Positions 1-8,154 of a stretch of 18,616 nt of DNA are shown here, one piece after another. The stretch's first letter is position 1. Each line of letters starts with the position of its first letter. The stretch is from contig JAYVTS010000251.1 of the NCBI GenBank assembly GCA_043788645.1, positions 1 to 18,616 of the forward strand, in the 5' to 3' direction. A program made the position numbers and the translations under genes. Origin of the DNA: CANIZL01 sp043788645. GTDB taxonomy: Bacteria; Verrucomicrobiota; Verrucomicrobiia; Limisphaerales; UBA9464. The notes below the pieces were generated by a model. It was not told the DNA's origin, ran no database searches, and saw nothing but the letters and a program-made list of their open reading frames with translations.

Positions 1-1
1 C

Positions 2-1075
2 AACTCGGGTTCCTTGAAATTCACGGTCAATACCAACGGGGTGATCACGACCGGTAGCGTGGCCATCGCGGGGACGAGTTACTCCATTACAAATGCGGCT
101 GGACAGTTCAATATCGACACCAGCAACCCAACCGCTACGTTTAGCATTGATCGCAGTGCCGACTCACAGGGTAATTTGAATTTCAGTGTGGTCCTGGACG
201 CTTCCAGCAGCTGGACTGAGTCATTCGATGGCACCGTCGGGGCCACCAACTGGTCTTCAGGGGCTGTCCTGCTGGGCAATCACGCCTATAAGGACACTTA
301 CACTTACAAGGTCGATGGCTTTCCTTCCATGGATGCGGGTAAATTTACCCTCGTGATTCCTGGAATTGGACCCACCAATGCGCCGAGCGGTGATGGCTAC
401 GGCACCGCGGTGGTTTCCACGAATGGAACTGTGATCTTGAGTGGAAAACTGCCTGACGGCGAACTCGTGGTTCAGACCAATAGCGTCTCCTTGAGCGGCA
501 ACTGGCCGCTGTACGTGAATCTCTACACCAACGGAACCGGTGGCACTTTACTCGGCTGGGTGAACTTTACCGCCACCAGTTCCAATGACTTATCCGGTGC
601 GATGAGTTGGGTCAAAAACCAAGACCTGACCCAAACGAACAATCTTGGTGTTTCGACCAACTATTTCTACGACGGATTCGTCAACTTTAGCACCTTAGAA
701 GGCTCGACTTATATTGCCCCGGCAACGGGCGATCCGATTCTCGCCCTAACCACCGGGACCATCGAGTTTAACACCGCGTGGGCCACGAACTCGGCCTGGG
801 GTTGGACCAACGCTCCGATTACCGATACGTTCTCGTTCCCGGCCGCTCCGACCGCTTCTGTGACGGTCAGTACGAACGCGCTCACGGCCTTGAGTTTCAC
901 CTACAGTACCGGTTTTGTGAGCGGTACATTTGACTATAACGGAGGCACCAACAATGTTAGTCCGATCAGTCTAACATTTGAAGGTGTGGTCCTGCAGAAG
1001 AGTTCAACTGCTCGCGGCTTCTTCGTGAATCCGTCGGCGGCGCCCTTCCCCAGTGGATCGATGCTCGTGCATTAA
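2..1075 (+). CDS. 3' end of a large secreted verrucomicrobial protein (partial)
   Basis: The reading frame is open to the window edge, so the true start lies upstream; the TTG at 14 is very unlikely to be the start. About 358 residues are visible. They are rich in Asn, Thr, Gly, Ser and aromatic residues and poor in Lys, Arg and Cys, with many TNG turns, as in extracellular beta-rich proteins. A segment near residues 135-160 (GTVILSGKLPDGELV) resembles repeats that I know from long secreted Verrucomicrobia proteins, but I cannot name a domain or an activity. There is no transmembrane helix and no PEP-type sorting signal at the C-terminus, which ends in ...GSMLVH. A strong hairpin follows 35 bp after the stop, so this is the last gene of its transcript. 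Coding status is secure; function is unknown. Confidence 0.8.
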   Translation, partial: NSGSLKFTVNTNGVITTGSVAIAGTSYSITNAAGQFNIDTSNPTATFSIDRSADSQGNLNFSVVLDASSSWTESFDGTVGATNWSSGAVLLGNHAYKDTYTYKVDGFPSMDAGKFTLVIPGIGPTNAPSGDGYGTAVVSTNGTVILSGKLPDGELVVQTNSVSLSGNWPLYVNLYTNGTGGTLLGWVNFTATSSNDLSGAMSWVKNQDLTQTNNLGVSTNYFYDGFVNFSTLEGSTYIAPATGDPILALTTGTIEFNTAWATNSAWGWTNAPITDTFSFPAAPTASVTVSTNALTALSFTYSTGFVSGTFDYNGGTNNVSPISLTFEGVVLQKSSTARGFFVNPSAAPFPSGSMLVH

Positions 1076-1110
1076 CGGTTGAAACTAGGAAACTGAAGAT
1101 CGAAACAAAG

Positions 1111-1143
1111 AAGCCGCCTTCCGAAATCGGGAGGCGGCTTTAC
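1111..1143 (+). terminator. Rho-independent-like terminator after the partial secreted gene
   Basis: A 13-bp stem runs AAGCCGCCTTCCG / CGGGAGGCGGCTT (one G-T wobble) with an AAAT loop, followed by only three T residues. The stem is strong but the T-tract is poor. The hairpin ends 7 bp before the ATG of the next gene, so it may also affect initiation there. Confidence 0.7.
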
Positions 1144-1147
1144 CCAT

Positions 1148-2161
1148 ATGATAAGCTTCTCAAAACATTCAGTGGAATGCCTCGCGGCCATCACGCTATT
1201 TGCCAATTTGAATGGATTGGCCGCGGACCCCACCGTCGCCCTTGCCGTAAATCTTAACCATGGGGTTCCCGAGCTTTGGATCACTGGACCCGTGGGGCAA
1301 GGAGTGGAGGTTCTCTACCGGAACAACCTCGAAAAAACGGCCGATTGGCAGCTGCAGAGTTATGTGGTGCTGACCAACGGGACGGGGGTTCTTCCTGATA
1401 CCGCCGGGGCGAGTCAATCCCGATTCTATCAGTTAGCGACCGATGTCCACTCGACGCTCAACGGGTTGGCCTGGATTCCTGCCGGGTCCTTTGTGATGGG
1501 AAGTCCCACCTCCGAAGACGGCCGTGATTTAGATGAAGGGCCTCAAAGGACCGTAACCCTCACGAGCGGGATTTGGATCGGCCGCCGGGAAGTGACCCAG
1601 GGCGAGTATTTGGAAGTGACCGGCACCAATCCCAGCGCGACGAATGGAAGTCCGAATCTCCCTGTCGAACAGGTTACCTGGGCCGCGGCTCAATCCTATT
1701 GCCAAAAACTGACCGCTCTCAAACGAACCGCTGCGCAGATTCCAGCAAAATACGCGTTCCGCCTCCCCACGGAAGCCGAGTGGGAATACGCTTCACGCAG
1801 CGGTTCGACGAATCGCTTCAGCTTCGGCGAAGATCTAGGCTACATCGAACTCGACGGTTACGCTTGGTTTGTCAGAAACAGTAGCGGGTCCGATCAATTG
1901 GTGGGCACCAAAAAACCCAATGCTTGGGGCCTTTTTGATACTTCTGGGAACGTTTGGGAATGGTGCCTCGATTGGTACTCGGGTTATTCTTCAAGCAATC
2001 AAACCAATCCGACTGGACCCCTGAACGGTAGTGAGCGAATCGTCCGGGGCGGAAGCTATTACTATGATGCTTGGCTCACTCGCTGCGCCGCACGAAATTC
2101 GTACGTCCCCACCACGAGCAGTTCCCAGGTTGGCTTCCGAGTCGTACTCGCTCCTGAATAA
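1148..2161 (+). CDS. Secreted FGE/SUMF1-fold protein, catalytic cysteines absent
   Basis: 337 residues. The N-terminus (1-26) is a weak signal peptide ending LNGLAADP. Residues about 30-97 form a small beta module ending in QSRFYQLAT, like the terminal modules of two other secreted proteins in this window. Residues about 105-335 are a formylglycine-generating-enzyme (sulfatase-modifying factor) fold: WIPAGSFVMGS, RLPTEAEWEYA (205-215), GNVWEWCLDWY (267-277), a RGGSYYYDAWLTRCAAR block (300-316) and the terminal VGFRVV. In true FGE the GGS block carries a CxxxxC catalytic pair (Cys336/Cys341 in human SUMF1). Here those positions are not Cys and the block is shorter, so sulfatase activation is unlikely; binding or a structural role is more plausible. 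No Shine-Dalgarno precedes the ATG. The gene converges with the RNB gene. Confidence 0.88.
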   Translation: MISFSKHSVECLAAITLFANLNGLAADPTVALAVNLNHGVPELWITGPVGQGVEVLYRNNLEKTADWQLQSYVVLTNGTGVLPDTAGASQSRFYQLATDVHSTLNGLAWIPAGSFVMGSPTSEDGRDLDEGPQRTVTLTSGIWIGRREVTQGEYLEVTGTNPSATNGSPNLPVEQVTWAAAQSYCQKLTALKRTAAQIPAKYAFRLPTEAEWEYASRSGSTNRFSFGEDLGYIELDGYAWFVRNSSGSDQLVGTKKPNAWGLFDTSGNVWEWCLDWYSGYSSSNQTNPTGPLNGSERIVRGGSYYYDAWLTRCAARNSYVPTTSSSQVGFRVVLAPE

Positions 2162-2170
2162 GTGACTGAT

Positions 2171-2197
2171 CGGACCATGGAAGAAAACTACGGTCCG
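2171..2197. terminator. Weak hairpin between convergent genes
   Basis: CGGACC and GGTCCG form a 6-bp GC-rich stem around a 15-nt loop, in the 37-bp gap between two convergent stop codons. It has no T-tract in either direction, so it is at most a weak bidirectional terminator. Confidence 0.3.
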
Positions 2198-2198
2198 C

Positions 2199-3674
2199 TC
2201 AATTTGGCACTCGGGCAAAATCGATGAACCCACGGTTCACGTCCGTGGCCACCAGCTGCACCCGAATTCTTTCACCGACCTCAACCAGTGCACGGTTGGG
2301 GAGCAGTTTGCCCTCAACCGGTGGTGCCAAAATTCGAACCCAGACCCCCTTCTCGGACGAACCGGTAACGAGGGCATCATATTTATGACCGATCTGAGAC
2401 TCTAAGAGCAACGCCGCCGCCGATTTGCGAACCTGGCGTTCGATTTTTTCGGCGTCGTTTTCCTGTTCCGTACAATGTGTCGCTAACACCTCTAATTCAC
2501 CATCGGTATAGGGTGAAGCCACACCGGCCAACGTCGCTTTGATCAGTCGTGCAGTGATGAGATCTGGAAAGCGCCGATTGGGAGCGGTCGAGTGAGTATA
2601 GTCTCGTGCGGCCAAACCAAAATGACCGATCACAGCGGCCCCAGGTTTCTCGACCACGTACTCCCCAGCTCCCATCAATTTGACGACGACCAACGACAGA
2701 TCCGGAAAGTGAATCGGGTCCGCGGCTCGACGGCGTCGCAAAAAATCCTCCAGAGCTTTGGAGTCGGGTTTGAGAGGTAGAACCTCACCCACCTCTTTGG
2801 CGACTTCGACAATTCGGAGCCAACGCTCCGGCGCTCGCACCACTCGACGCAAAGAGGTCCGGCCTTGAGATGCCAAAAACCTCGCACTCACCCCATTGGT
2901 GGCGATCATGAAATCTTCAATCAATTGACGACCCCGATTCTGAAGTTCCTGGCGTACATCAACCACCTGCTCGCCCTCAAAGATCGCCTTGGGTTGTAGA
3001 GTTTCAAGCTCGAGGGCTCCCAATTCGTGGCGCCGCTGGCGCAGCTTTTGTGCGACGGCATCCTGGGTTCGAAGTTGCGCGTCCAGCCCTAGGACAGCCT
3101 TCAACGGGGCCGGGGCCGGTCCCCTGCCCTCTAGCCATGCTGAAACCGAATCGTAAGCAAGCTTTGCACGGTTGCGCACTTTGGCCCGAAAAATCACCGA
3201 ACCGATCAAAGCACCGTTGGCATCAAAGTTCATCTCGGTCACAAGTGCGAGACGGTCTTGATCTTGATTCAACGAGGTCAGATCCGTCGAAAGGCGCTCT
3301 GGAAGCATCGAGAAAATGCGGGCCGCCGTATAAACCGAGGTCGTGTTGGTTTGAGCATGAAGATCAATCGGCGTCCCCTTTTTTACCAGCGCATCGACGT
3401 CCGCGATGGCGACCAGGACCTTGACCGCCCCATTTCCCAATTCTTCTGAAACGGAGAGTTGGTCGAGATCCCGAGAATCATCGTTATCGATCGAACACCA
3501 AAGAAGGGTAGTGAGGTCCCGAATCTCTGGCGTTCGTTCGCCGGCTGGGCCTGGGATCATGGCCAACTGTTGAGTCGCGGCGGGAGAGAACTCGGGCTCG
3601 AGTCCGCGCTCGATCATCGCTCGCAGAGCAATTTGGGCGAGATCTGAGCGATGATGAGCGCGCTGAAAATTCAT
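2199..3674 (-). CDS. RNB-domain exoribonuclease (RNase II/R family) with C-terminal S1 domain
   Basis: 491 residues from the ATG at 3674. The frame also opens at a TTG at 3758, but that 28-residue extension is not family-like. The product should be a cytoplasmic, processive, metal-dependent 3'-5' exoribonuclease. The active-site cluster is IDNDDSRDLDQ (62-72). Three of the four family aspartates are present and the fourth is Gln. The second hallmark, HFGLAARDYTHSTAPNRRFPD (from about 351), contains the family YTHxTxPxRRxPD motif. Residues about 421-490 (KYDALVTG...VWVRI...RVQLVATD) form an S1-like RNA-binding domain. At 491 residues it is much shorter than E. coli RNase II (644) or RNase R (813), because the N-terminal cold-shock domains are missing or highly reduced. 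RNase activity is likely, but the choice of substrate cannot be told. Confidence 0.92.
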   Translation of the reverse strand: MNFQRAHHRSDLAQIALRAMIERGLEPEFSPAATQQLAMIPGPAGERTPEIRDLTTLLWCSIDNDDSRDLDQLSVSEELGNGAVKVLVAIADVDALVKKGTPIDLHAQTNTTSVYTAARIFSMLPERLSTDLTSLNQDQDRLALVTEMNFDANGALIGSVIFRAKVRNRAKLAYDSVSAWLEGRGPAPAPLKAVLGLDAQLRTQDAVAQKLRQRRHELGALELETLQPKAIFEGEQVVDVRQELQNRGRQLIEDFMIATNGVSARFLASQGRTSLRRVVRAPERWLRIVEVAKEVGEVLPLKPDSKALEDFLRRRRAADPIHFPDLSLVVVKLMGAGEYVVEKPGAAVIGHFGLAARDYTHSTAPNRRFPDLITARLIKATLAGVASPYTDGELEVLATHCTEQENDAEKIERQVRKSAAALLLESQIGHKYDALVTGSSEKGVWVRILAPPVEGKLLPNRALVEVGERIRVQLVATDVNRGFIDFARVPN

Positions 3675-3756
3675 AAGAACGTGTAAGCCCCCAAACCAAC
3701 GCGGTCCAATTCGTCCGCATTGGTTCTGATCGCCACAAACGTGCGCCGAGAACACC

Positions 3757-3784
3757 AAAAACCGGAATCCTCTTCTTTTCCGGT
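3757..3784 (-). terminator. Terminator of the 1013-residue secreted protein gene
   Basis: Read on the minus strand, ACCGGAA-10 nt-TTCCGGT forms a 7-bp stem followed by five T residues (the plus strand shows AAAAA at 3757-3761). It lies about 40 bp after the minus-strand stop codon at 3825, and so separates that gene from the downstream RNB gene. Confidence 0.6.
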
Positions 3785-3824
3785 CTTTGCGGTCTTTCGC
3801 CGGGAGTCTTGGGCCCGCGATGTC

Positions 3825-6800
3825 TTATAACTTTACGCGATAGAACTTGTTTCCAGTCCCCGCAGCCTCAGCGAATGCCCCCGAAGTATTACCCGTGGAC
3901 GTCCATACCGGGTTAGTGAGCGACGGGGTTGATTCTAATGTGCCGGTAGTCCACTTAATCGTTATCTGACCGCCTGTGCCGATAATAGTGTCGATCTTGG
4001 GCGTGGGAGGCAGCGTTGTGGGCGCGATATCGTAAAATGCAATGTTGTCGATGCCCCATTCCCAGCCGCAACTCCCCAGGTGTGAAAACCGAACTCGGAC
4101 GTCGCTTTTCTTGCTAGCAGCCGGGAGACGAATCGCCTCGACCCGCACGGAAGATTTGTTATCGCTACGTTCCGCAATGTACGGGGCGAGCGCCGATGTA
4201 ATCGGAGCCAGAATACCGGCTCCGAAAGTCCCGCCGCTTACGCCCGGAACCCCTGGAACGGTCCAAGTCGGAACGTGGCCGTTGTTCGGATCGTTGAACA
4301 TCGTCAGGGCGTCAAAACTGCCGTCTGGGCTCAAGGTAATCGTGCGAAAATGATAGTACGCACCCGGAAGCCAACTCGTGCCACCATCCACGGAGTACTC
4401 CACGGCATCCGCCTCGCTGCGATTATCGGTGATTCGCTGGCCACTATAGAAAGTCAGGACCGGATTGTTGGCGGTCGAAAGATTAAACGGTTTGGTGACC
4501 GCGAACTGGGCTTGGGGATTTCCATCACCCGCCCGTCCATCCGACGCGGCGAATAGTAAATTGCCCTTCATCCAATTGTCCCCGATGGGCACGCCGTTGA
4601 TCAGCTGCGTCGGGTCGTTTTGCATCACTTCTTTTTCAATCCCATTTACCGTATCAGTGCTAATCGTGACCCAGCCCCAATAGGCATCGGAATTCTGACT
4701 GGCTAGATTCCAGCCCGCCGTCTCATGGAGCGTATAGTCCGTCGCTACCCAACCTGGGGGTACTGAGTTCGCTTCACTCGTTGATTCGGGAAATGAATCG
4801 AAATTCTCACCGGCAACGGGACTGGCCGGTAGGTTGAGGTTCTGCAGATTATAAATAGCCCACTGCTGGGTGCGGGAAACTCCGGCGGAATCCTTAAACG
4901 TCAGGACGCCCCGATGCGCTTCGCCCCCGGCCTGAAAACCGGGAACCACACCGGTACTGACGGTTAAATACTTTCCTTGGCGCACCGCAGGGGTGGTCAC
5001 GGGCTGGCCATCCAATTGAAAGTTGACCGAGGCGTCCACCACGGGATTCGCTCCATCGACCACGACCACGCTCACCCCGGAGCGGGTGAACTCCAGTTGA
5101 CGAGGAACCGCCGGCGGATTCGCGCCTTTTACATAGGCGGCAGTCGGCGCGGTCGTCGCTCGAAAGGCCGGGATTCCACCGAGGGCCACATCATTGACTA
5201 ATACCGTAGTACCGTCCGGCTTCCGAGAGTACCAGCGAATGACAGAACCCCCACCACCATTCTCCCAAACGGTGCGGAACGGATAGGTGCCCGCTTGCGG
5301 AACGACGAACGCAAACGTGGATAGGGGCGAGGCACTACTCCCCAATTCGACTCGGCCAAAGGCGTCCTTGGGATTGGGCCCGGAGGAGGTGCTAAACCCG
5401 TCGTCATGGCTCAACACCATGGTCGTCACGCCGGCCGGGAGCGTGAGATAGGTCAGGATTTCCGCAGCCTGACCGTCCGTGCTCGAGTCCGTCGAAGGTG
5501 ACCCAGGCATGTTCGCGGTCGCGTCCAGATCGATCATCCCCGCAATTTCAAAATGCAACGGGGCATTGCCTGGAACCGGCGCGACCGCCGCCGCGATGGC
5601 GGCACCCACCGCACTCGGATCGGCCAGATTCGGCAAGGATACCCCGGCTGCATCCGCGGCAAAGAGGGACAGATCGGTTTCGGCTCGAATGATGGTGTTG
5701 TTTTTGTTTGCCGAGTCGGAATTGGCAAAAATATTCCAATTGAACCCCGGTTTGGAGCTATCGACCGCCACTCGCCAAGCGGGATCCAGGGTCACATAGT
5801 TTCCGACCGTGAAGCGCCAACTTCGGGTCACTTTAGACCCCTTCTCAGTATAAACTACAGCTGCCGAATGGACCCCGGGAGCCAACGGCGTCGCGCCGTC
5901 AAAATCCACCGTGGTGATATTGTCCACCTTTCCGACCGTAGCGCTTGGTGTCACCGCCGCGTCATCCAAGAGGGCGGACACCTTGGTTTTATCGATGGCG
6001 GCGCTGCCGTCCACCAATTCGGCATGAAAATGCGGATTGGGCCCGACATTTTGCTGTCCGTTATTGGGAATCAGGCTACGGCTATAAGCCAGTGGAGAGG
6101 AGGTCGTGAGCGCCCGATACGCCTTGACTCCGCTATTGGCCGTATCGTTGACCAACACTTTCGCGCCGGGACCGCCGGTGTACCACTGCACGTAGGTTCG
6201 ATTGTCGCCCGCGTTTTCAAACAGAACGCGGGCGGGATACAACCCGGCTTTCGTTACGACGATGTTAAATCCGTGGCCGCCGCGCCGCTGATCATCCTCG
6301 ATCTGCCCCACGGTGGCTCCAAATTGGTCGCCTAGCGTCACTCCTCCGATCTGCACTCGAAAAAACGTCGAACCGATGACGCCCATGCTCAGAGTTCCGA
6401 CGGGCAGATCCAGATAGGTTAGCACCTCCCCTGCAATATTGGCGGTGGAAGCAGTACTTCCTGGTACCCCAGGCATCTGTTCATTGGGGTGAAAACTACC
6501 TCGATTTTCGCCTCCAGTTCGGTTCAGATTAATCACGGTCGCGATCTCAAAACTGAGGGGAGCGGTCGATGGATTCGCAACCCTTGCGGCCGCCAGCGCA
6601 ACGCCGACCGCCTGGGGATCGGCGAGATTTTCACCGTAAAATCCTGCTAACTGCCTTTCTGCGCTAGCGAGCTGATTGGGAGTGGTATCGGCAGCCACCT
6701 GGGAGACGCGGAAAATGAATCCGGGCTTGGTGCTATCCGCCGCAGACGACGGCAGCGCCAGAGTTTCTGGGATCGTGGTGGTCTGTGCCTGGAGAGTGAC

Positions 6801-6866
6801 ACGGACCCAGGCTAGGGCAGCTAAACCAAGCGCCCGATAACCGGAACGTCGTTGTGCAAAGTTCAT
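3825..6866 (-). CDS. Large secreted multidomain protein with duplicated PA14-like module
   Basis: 1013 residues. The start is the ATG at 6866, which gives a signal peptide (MNFAQRRSGY then a hydrophobic ALGLAALAWV stretch, cleavage near residue 28). Two homologous modules follow. Module A (46-254) and module B (371-572) share KPGF, LADP.AVG.A, FEIA..I.L, EILTYL.LP and VLVND...G..A(F/Y)RA in the same order. I read them as PA14-like carbohydrate- or surface-binding folds, by inference. Residues about 687-947 form a jelly-roll-like region with GWEWGIDNIAFYDI near its end, as in laminin-G/MAM-type sandwiches. Residues about 955-1013 are a terminal beta module ending NKFYRVKL. There is no catalytic motif, no transmembrane anchor and no PEP signal. 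No Shine-Dalgarno is visible. It is likely exported, perhaps for adhesion or polysaccharide binding; a hydrolase partner is not nearby. Confidence 0.88.
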   Translation of the reverse strand: MNFAQRRSGYRALGLAALAWVRVTLQAQTTTIPETLALPSSAADSTKPGFIFRVSQVAADTTPNQLASAERQLAGFYGENLADPQAVGVALAAARVANPSTAPLSFEIATVINLNRTGGENRGSFHPNEQMPGVPGSTASTANIAGEVLTYLDLPVGTLSMGVIGSTFFRVQIGGVTLGDQFGATVGQIEDDQRRGGHGFNIVVTKAGLYPARVLFENAGDNRTYVQWYTGGPGAKVLVNDTANSGVKAYRALTTSSPLAYSRSLIPNNGQQNVGPNPHFHAELVDGSAAIDKTKVSALLDDAAVTPSATVGKVDNITTVDFDGATPLAPGVHSAAVVYTEKGSKVTRSWRFTVGNYVTLDPAWRVAVDSSKPGFNWNIFANSDSANKNNTIIRAETDLSLFAADAAGVSLPNLADPSAVGAAIAAAVAPVPGNAPLHFEIAGMIDLDATANMPGSPSTDSSTDGQAAEILTYLTLPAGVTTMVLSHDDGFSTSSGPNPKDAFGRVELGSSASPLSTFAFVVPQAGTYPFRTVWENGGGGSVIRWYSRKPDGTTVLVNDVALGGIPAFRATTAPTAAYVKGANPPAVPRQLEFTRSGVSVVVVDGANPVVDASVNFQLDGQPVTTPAVRQGKYLTVSTGVVPGFQAGGEAHRGVLTFKDSAGVSRTQQWAIYNLQNLNLPASPVAGENFDSFPESTSEANSVPPGWVATDYTLHETAGWNLASQNSDAYWGWVTISTDTVNGIEKEVMQNDPTQLINGVPIGDNWMKGNLLFAASDGRAGDGNPQAQFAVTKPFNLSTANNPVLTFYSGQRITDNRSEADAVEYSVDGGTSWLPGAYYHFRTITLSPDGSFDALTMFNDPNNGHVPTWTVPGVPGVSGGTFGAGILAPITSALAPYIAERSDNKSSVRVEAIRLPAASKKSDVRVRFSHLGSCGWEWGIDNIAFYDIAPTTLPPTPKIDTIIGTGGQITIKWTTGTLESTPSLTNPVWTSTGNTSGAFAEAAGTGNKFYRVKL
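5151..5756 (-). repeat. Internal protein repeat, module B
   Basis: Encodes residues 371-572 of the same protein. It contains LADPSAVGAAIAAA, AEILTYLTLPAG and TVLVNDVALGGIPAFRA, matching module A in order and spacing. The DNA itself has diverged, so this is an old duplication. Confidence 0.75.
6105..6731 (-). repeat. Internal protein repeat, module A
   Basis: Encodes residues 46-254 of the 1013-residue protein and is homologous at protein level to module B. It contains LADPQAVGVALAAA, GEVLTYLDLPVG and KVLVNDTANSGVKAYRA. Confidence 0.75.
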
Positions 6867-7367
6867 AGGGGGGATATTTTGAGTGTTTGCGTTGATTCCA
6901 CGGAATTTAGTTCACAGAATAAAAGAGTCGGTTCCCGATTTACGAGTACTCGGGTCATGATATTCGTTGAAAAAATCAGTCTCGACGGTTCTCGGTTCTC
7001 GAAAAAACTTTCGCTAAACTCGCCACTCTCTTTGCTTTTATGCCCAGATTTCAAATCGCCGTCAAGCTCATTCAGCTCGGCCGTGCAAACGCACACGGTG
7101 GGTAACAAAGATTTCGCCGCCCAGTTACACTTTTCCATCCGCCAAAACTAAACGTTTTTTAGGGCAAGTTCATCACTACCACTTAAATACATTGTTATCA
7201 ATCACTTGCGGCCGATCAGGCATTGGCCGTGGCAAAAGCAAAATCGACCTCTCCGCCGATCAAGTATGCGAAGGAGGGGTTGAGGGAGTTTTGCGCCTCG
7301 TGCAGCAGTTTTTGGTGACGGGAAGTTTCCATTCGACGCTTGTAGAAAATTCTTCTCCAACAACCCG

Positions 7368-7396
7368 TTGACACTGGGATCGGCTCTGCCTAGTTC
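7368..7396 (+). promoter_or_regulatory. Candidate sigma-70 promoter for rplU-rpmA
   Basis: A perfect -35 box TTGACA (7368-7373), a 17-bp spacer, and a weak -10 TAGTTC (7391-7396) lie 24 bp before the rplU start codon. The -10 match is poor, so the call rests mostly on the -35 box and the position. Confidence 0.4.
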
Positions 7397-7398
7397 CA

Positions 7399-7415
7399 CC
7401 TTCCTTTTGGAAAGG
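7399..7415 (+). promoter_or_regulatory. Small hairpin over the rplU ribosome binding site
   Basis: CCTTCC-TTTT-GGAAAGG folds into a 6-bp stem with one bulged A. The 3' arm holds the only Shine-Dalgarno-like sequence (GGAAAGG), 4 bp before ATG 7420. It could tune translation of L21; this is inferred from the sequence alone. Confidence 0.35.
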
Positions 7416-7419
7416 CTTT

Positions 7420-7731
7420 ATGTACGCAGTATTTGAAACCGGCGGTAAACAATACCGCGTGTCTGCAGGGTCCAAGCTTGAGGTCGAACGACTCGACGTG
7501 GCTGCTGGCCAACCGATCACACTCGACCGCGTCTTGCTCGTCAACAATGGCGGCGCGGTCACCATCGGCGCGCCGCTGGTGGCGGGCGCACGCGTTATTG
7601 CGGACGTGATTGAACACAAACGCGGCCCGAAGGTAGTTGCCTTCAAGATGAAACGCCGCAAAGGCTATCATCGCAAAGTGGGGCACCGCCAGGAATTGAC
7701 CGTCATCACGGTTAAGGAAATCACCGCTTAA
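7420..7731 (+). CDS. rplU: 50S ribosomal protein L21
   Basis: 103 residues, the usual length for bacterial L21. It starts MYAVFETGGKQYRVS, the standard N-terminus, and has the C-terminal rRNA-binding block FKMKRRKGYHRKVGHRQ followed by a short beta strand. L21 binds 23S rRNA in the large subunit. AGG precedes the ATG by 4 bp. rpmA follows 56 bp downstream in the same direction, the usual rplU-rpmA pair. Upstream are a TTGACA-type -35 box and a small hairpin over the ribosome binding site. Confidence 0.98.
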   Translation: MYAVFETGGKQYRVSAGSKLEVERLDVAAGQPITLDRVLLVNNGGAVTIGAPLVAGARVIADVIEHKRGPKVVAFKMKRRKGYHRKVGHRQELTVITVKEITA

Positions 7732-7787
7732 ACCGATTTTACGTATTTCCATTTCCAATCATTTTTTAGAAGCTCGAATTCAGGCTT

Positions 7788-8069
7788 ATGGCACATAAAA
7801 AAGGGCAGGGCAGTTCGCGGAACGGCCGCGATAGCCAAAGCAAACGGCTCGGGGTGAAAGCCTTTGGTAGCGAGTTAATTACCGCCGGCAGCATCCTCGT
7901 GCGGCAACGCGGCTCCAAGTTCACAGCCGGGGCCAACGTCGGCATCGGACGAGATTGGACCCTGTTCGCACTCACCGATGGACGGGTCAAGTTTGATAAG
8001 AATGTCCGCCGCGTGAATGTCATCCCGGAGGTCGCAGTGGCCTCTGCCGTAGTCGGCGCTTCAAATTGA
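7788..8069 (+). CDS. rpmA: 50S ribosomal protein L27
   Basis: 93 residues, slightly longer than the usual 85 or so. The N-terminus is MAHKKGQGSSRNGRDS. This is the form in which the Ala-His-Lys-Lys tail reaches the peptidyl-transferase centre directly, without the cleaved leader found in Firmicutes L27. The core SKRLGVKAFGSELI and GSILVRQRG and the TLFALTDGRVKF strand are typical. The start sits in the context AGGCTTATG, close to that of rplU (AGGCTTTATG). It is co-transcribed with rplU and ended by a strong terminator at 8097-8125. Confidence 0.98.
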   Translation: MAHKKGQGSSRNGRDSQSKRLGVKAFGSELITAGSILVRQRGSKFTAGANVGIGRDWTLFALTDGRVKFDKNVRRVNVIPEVAVASAVVGASN

Positions 8070-8096
8070 AGACTTTTTAAGCGATTCAATATGATG

Positions 8097-8125
8097 GGCG
8101 AGGCCTAACGCCTCGCCTTTTTTTT
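8097..8125 (+). terminator. Strong intrinsic terminator after rpmA
   Basis: GGCGAGGC-CTAAC-GCCTCGCC is a perfect 8-bp GC-rich stem with a 5-nt loop, followed directly by eight T residues. It separates rplU-rpmA from obgE, whose ATG is only 29 bp further on. Confidence 0.92.
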
Positions 8126-8154
8126 CAGGAGTCTCCCCTAACCTACCTTCACCC

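Larger units (their letters stand above)
6867..7419. other. Divergent intergenic region upstream of rplU and the large secreted gene
   Basis: About 550 bp with no convincing gene. The short ORFs on both strands overlap one another and read as low-quality Ser/Arg-rich translations. It must carry the promoters of both flanking genes. Visible elements are a 10-bp palindrome CGAGTACTCG (6943-6952), several A/T runs around 7147-7200, and the rplU promoter and leader listed separately. I see no riboswitch or tRNA. Confidence 0.6.

Noticed and set aside
5553..6335. Plus-strand ORF of 260 codons inside the 1013-residue gene
   Set aside because: It is antisense to duplicated protein modules that are clearly conserved with each other; its composition is Arg/Gly-rich and shadow-like.
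6852..7151. Overlapping ORFs of 90-100 codons on both strands upstream of the large secreted gene
   Set aside because: They overlap each other and the promoter region, and their translations resemble random sequence.
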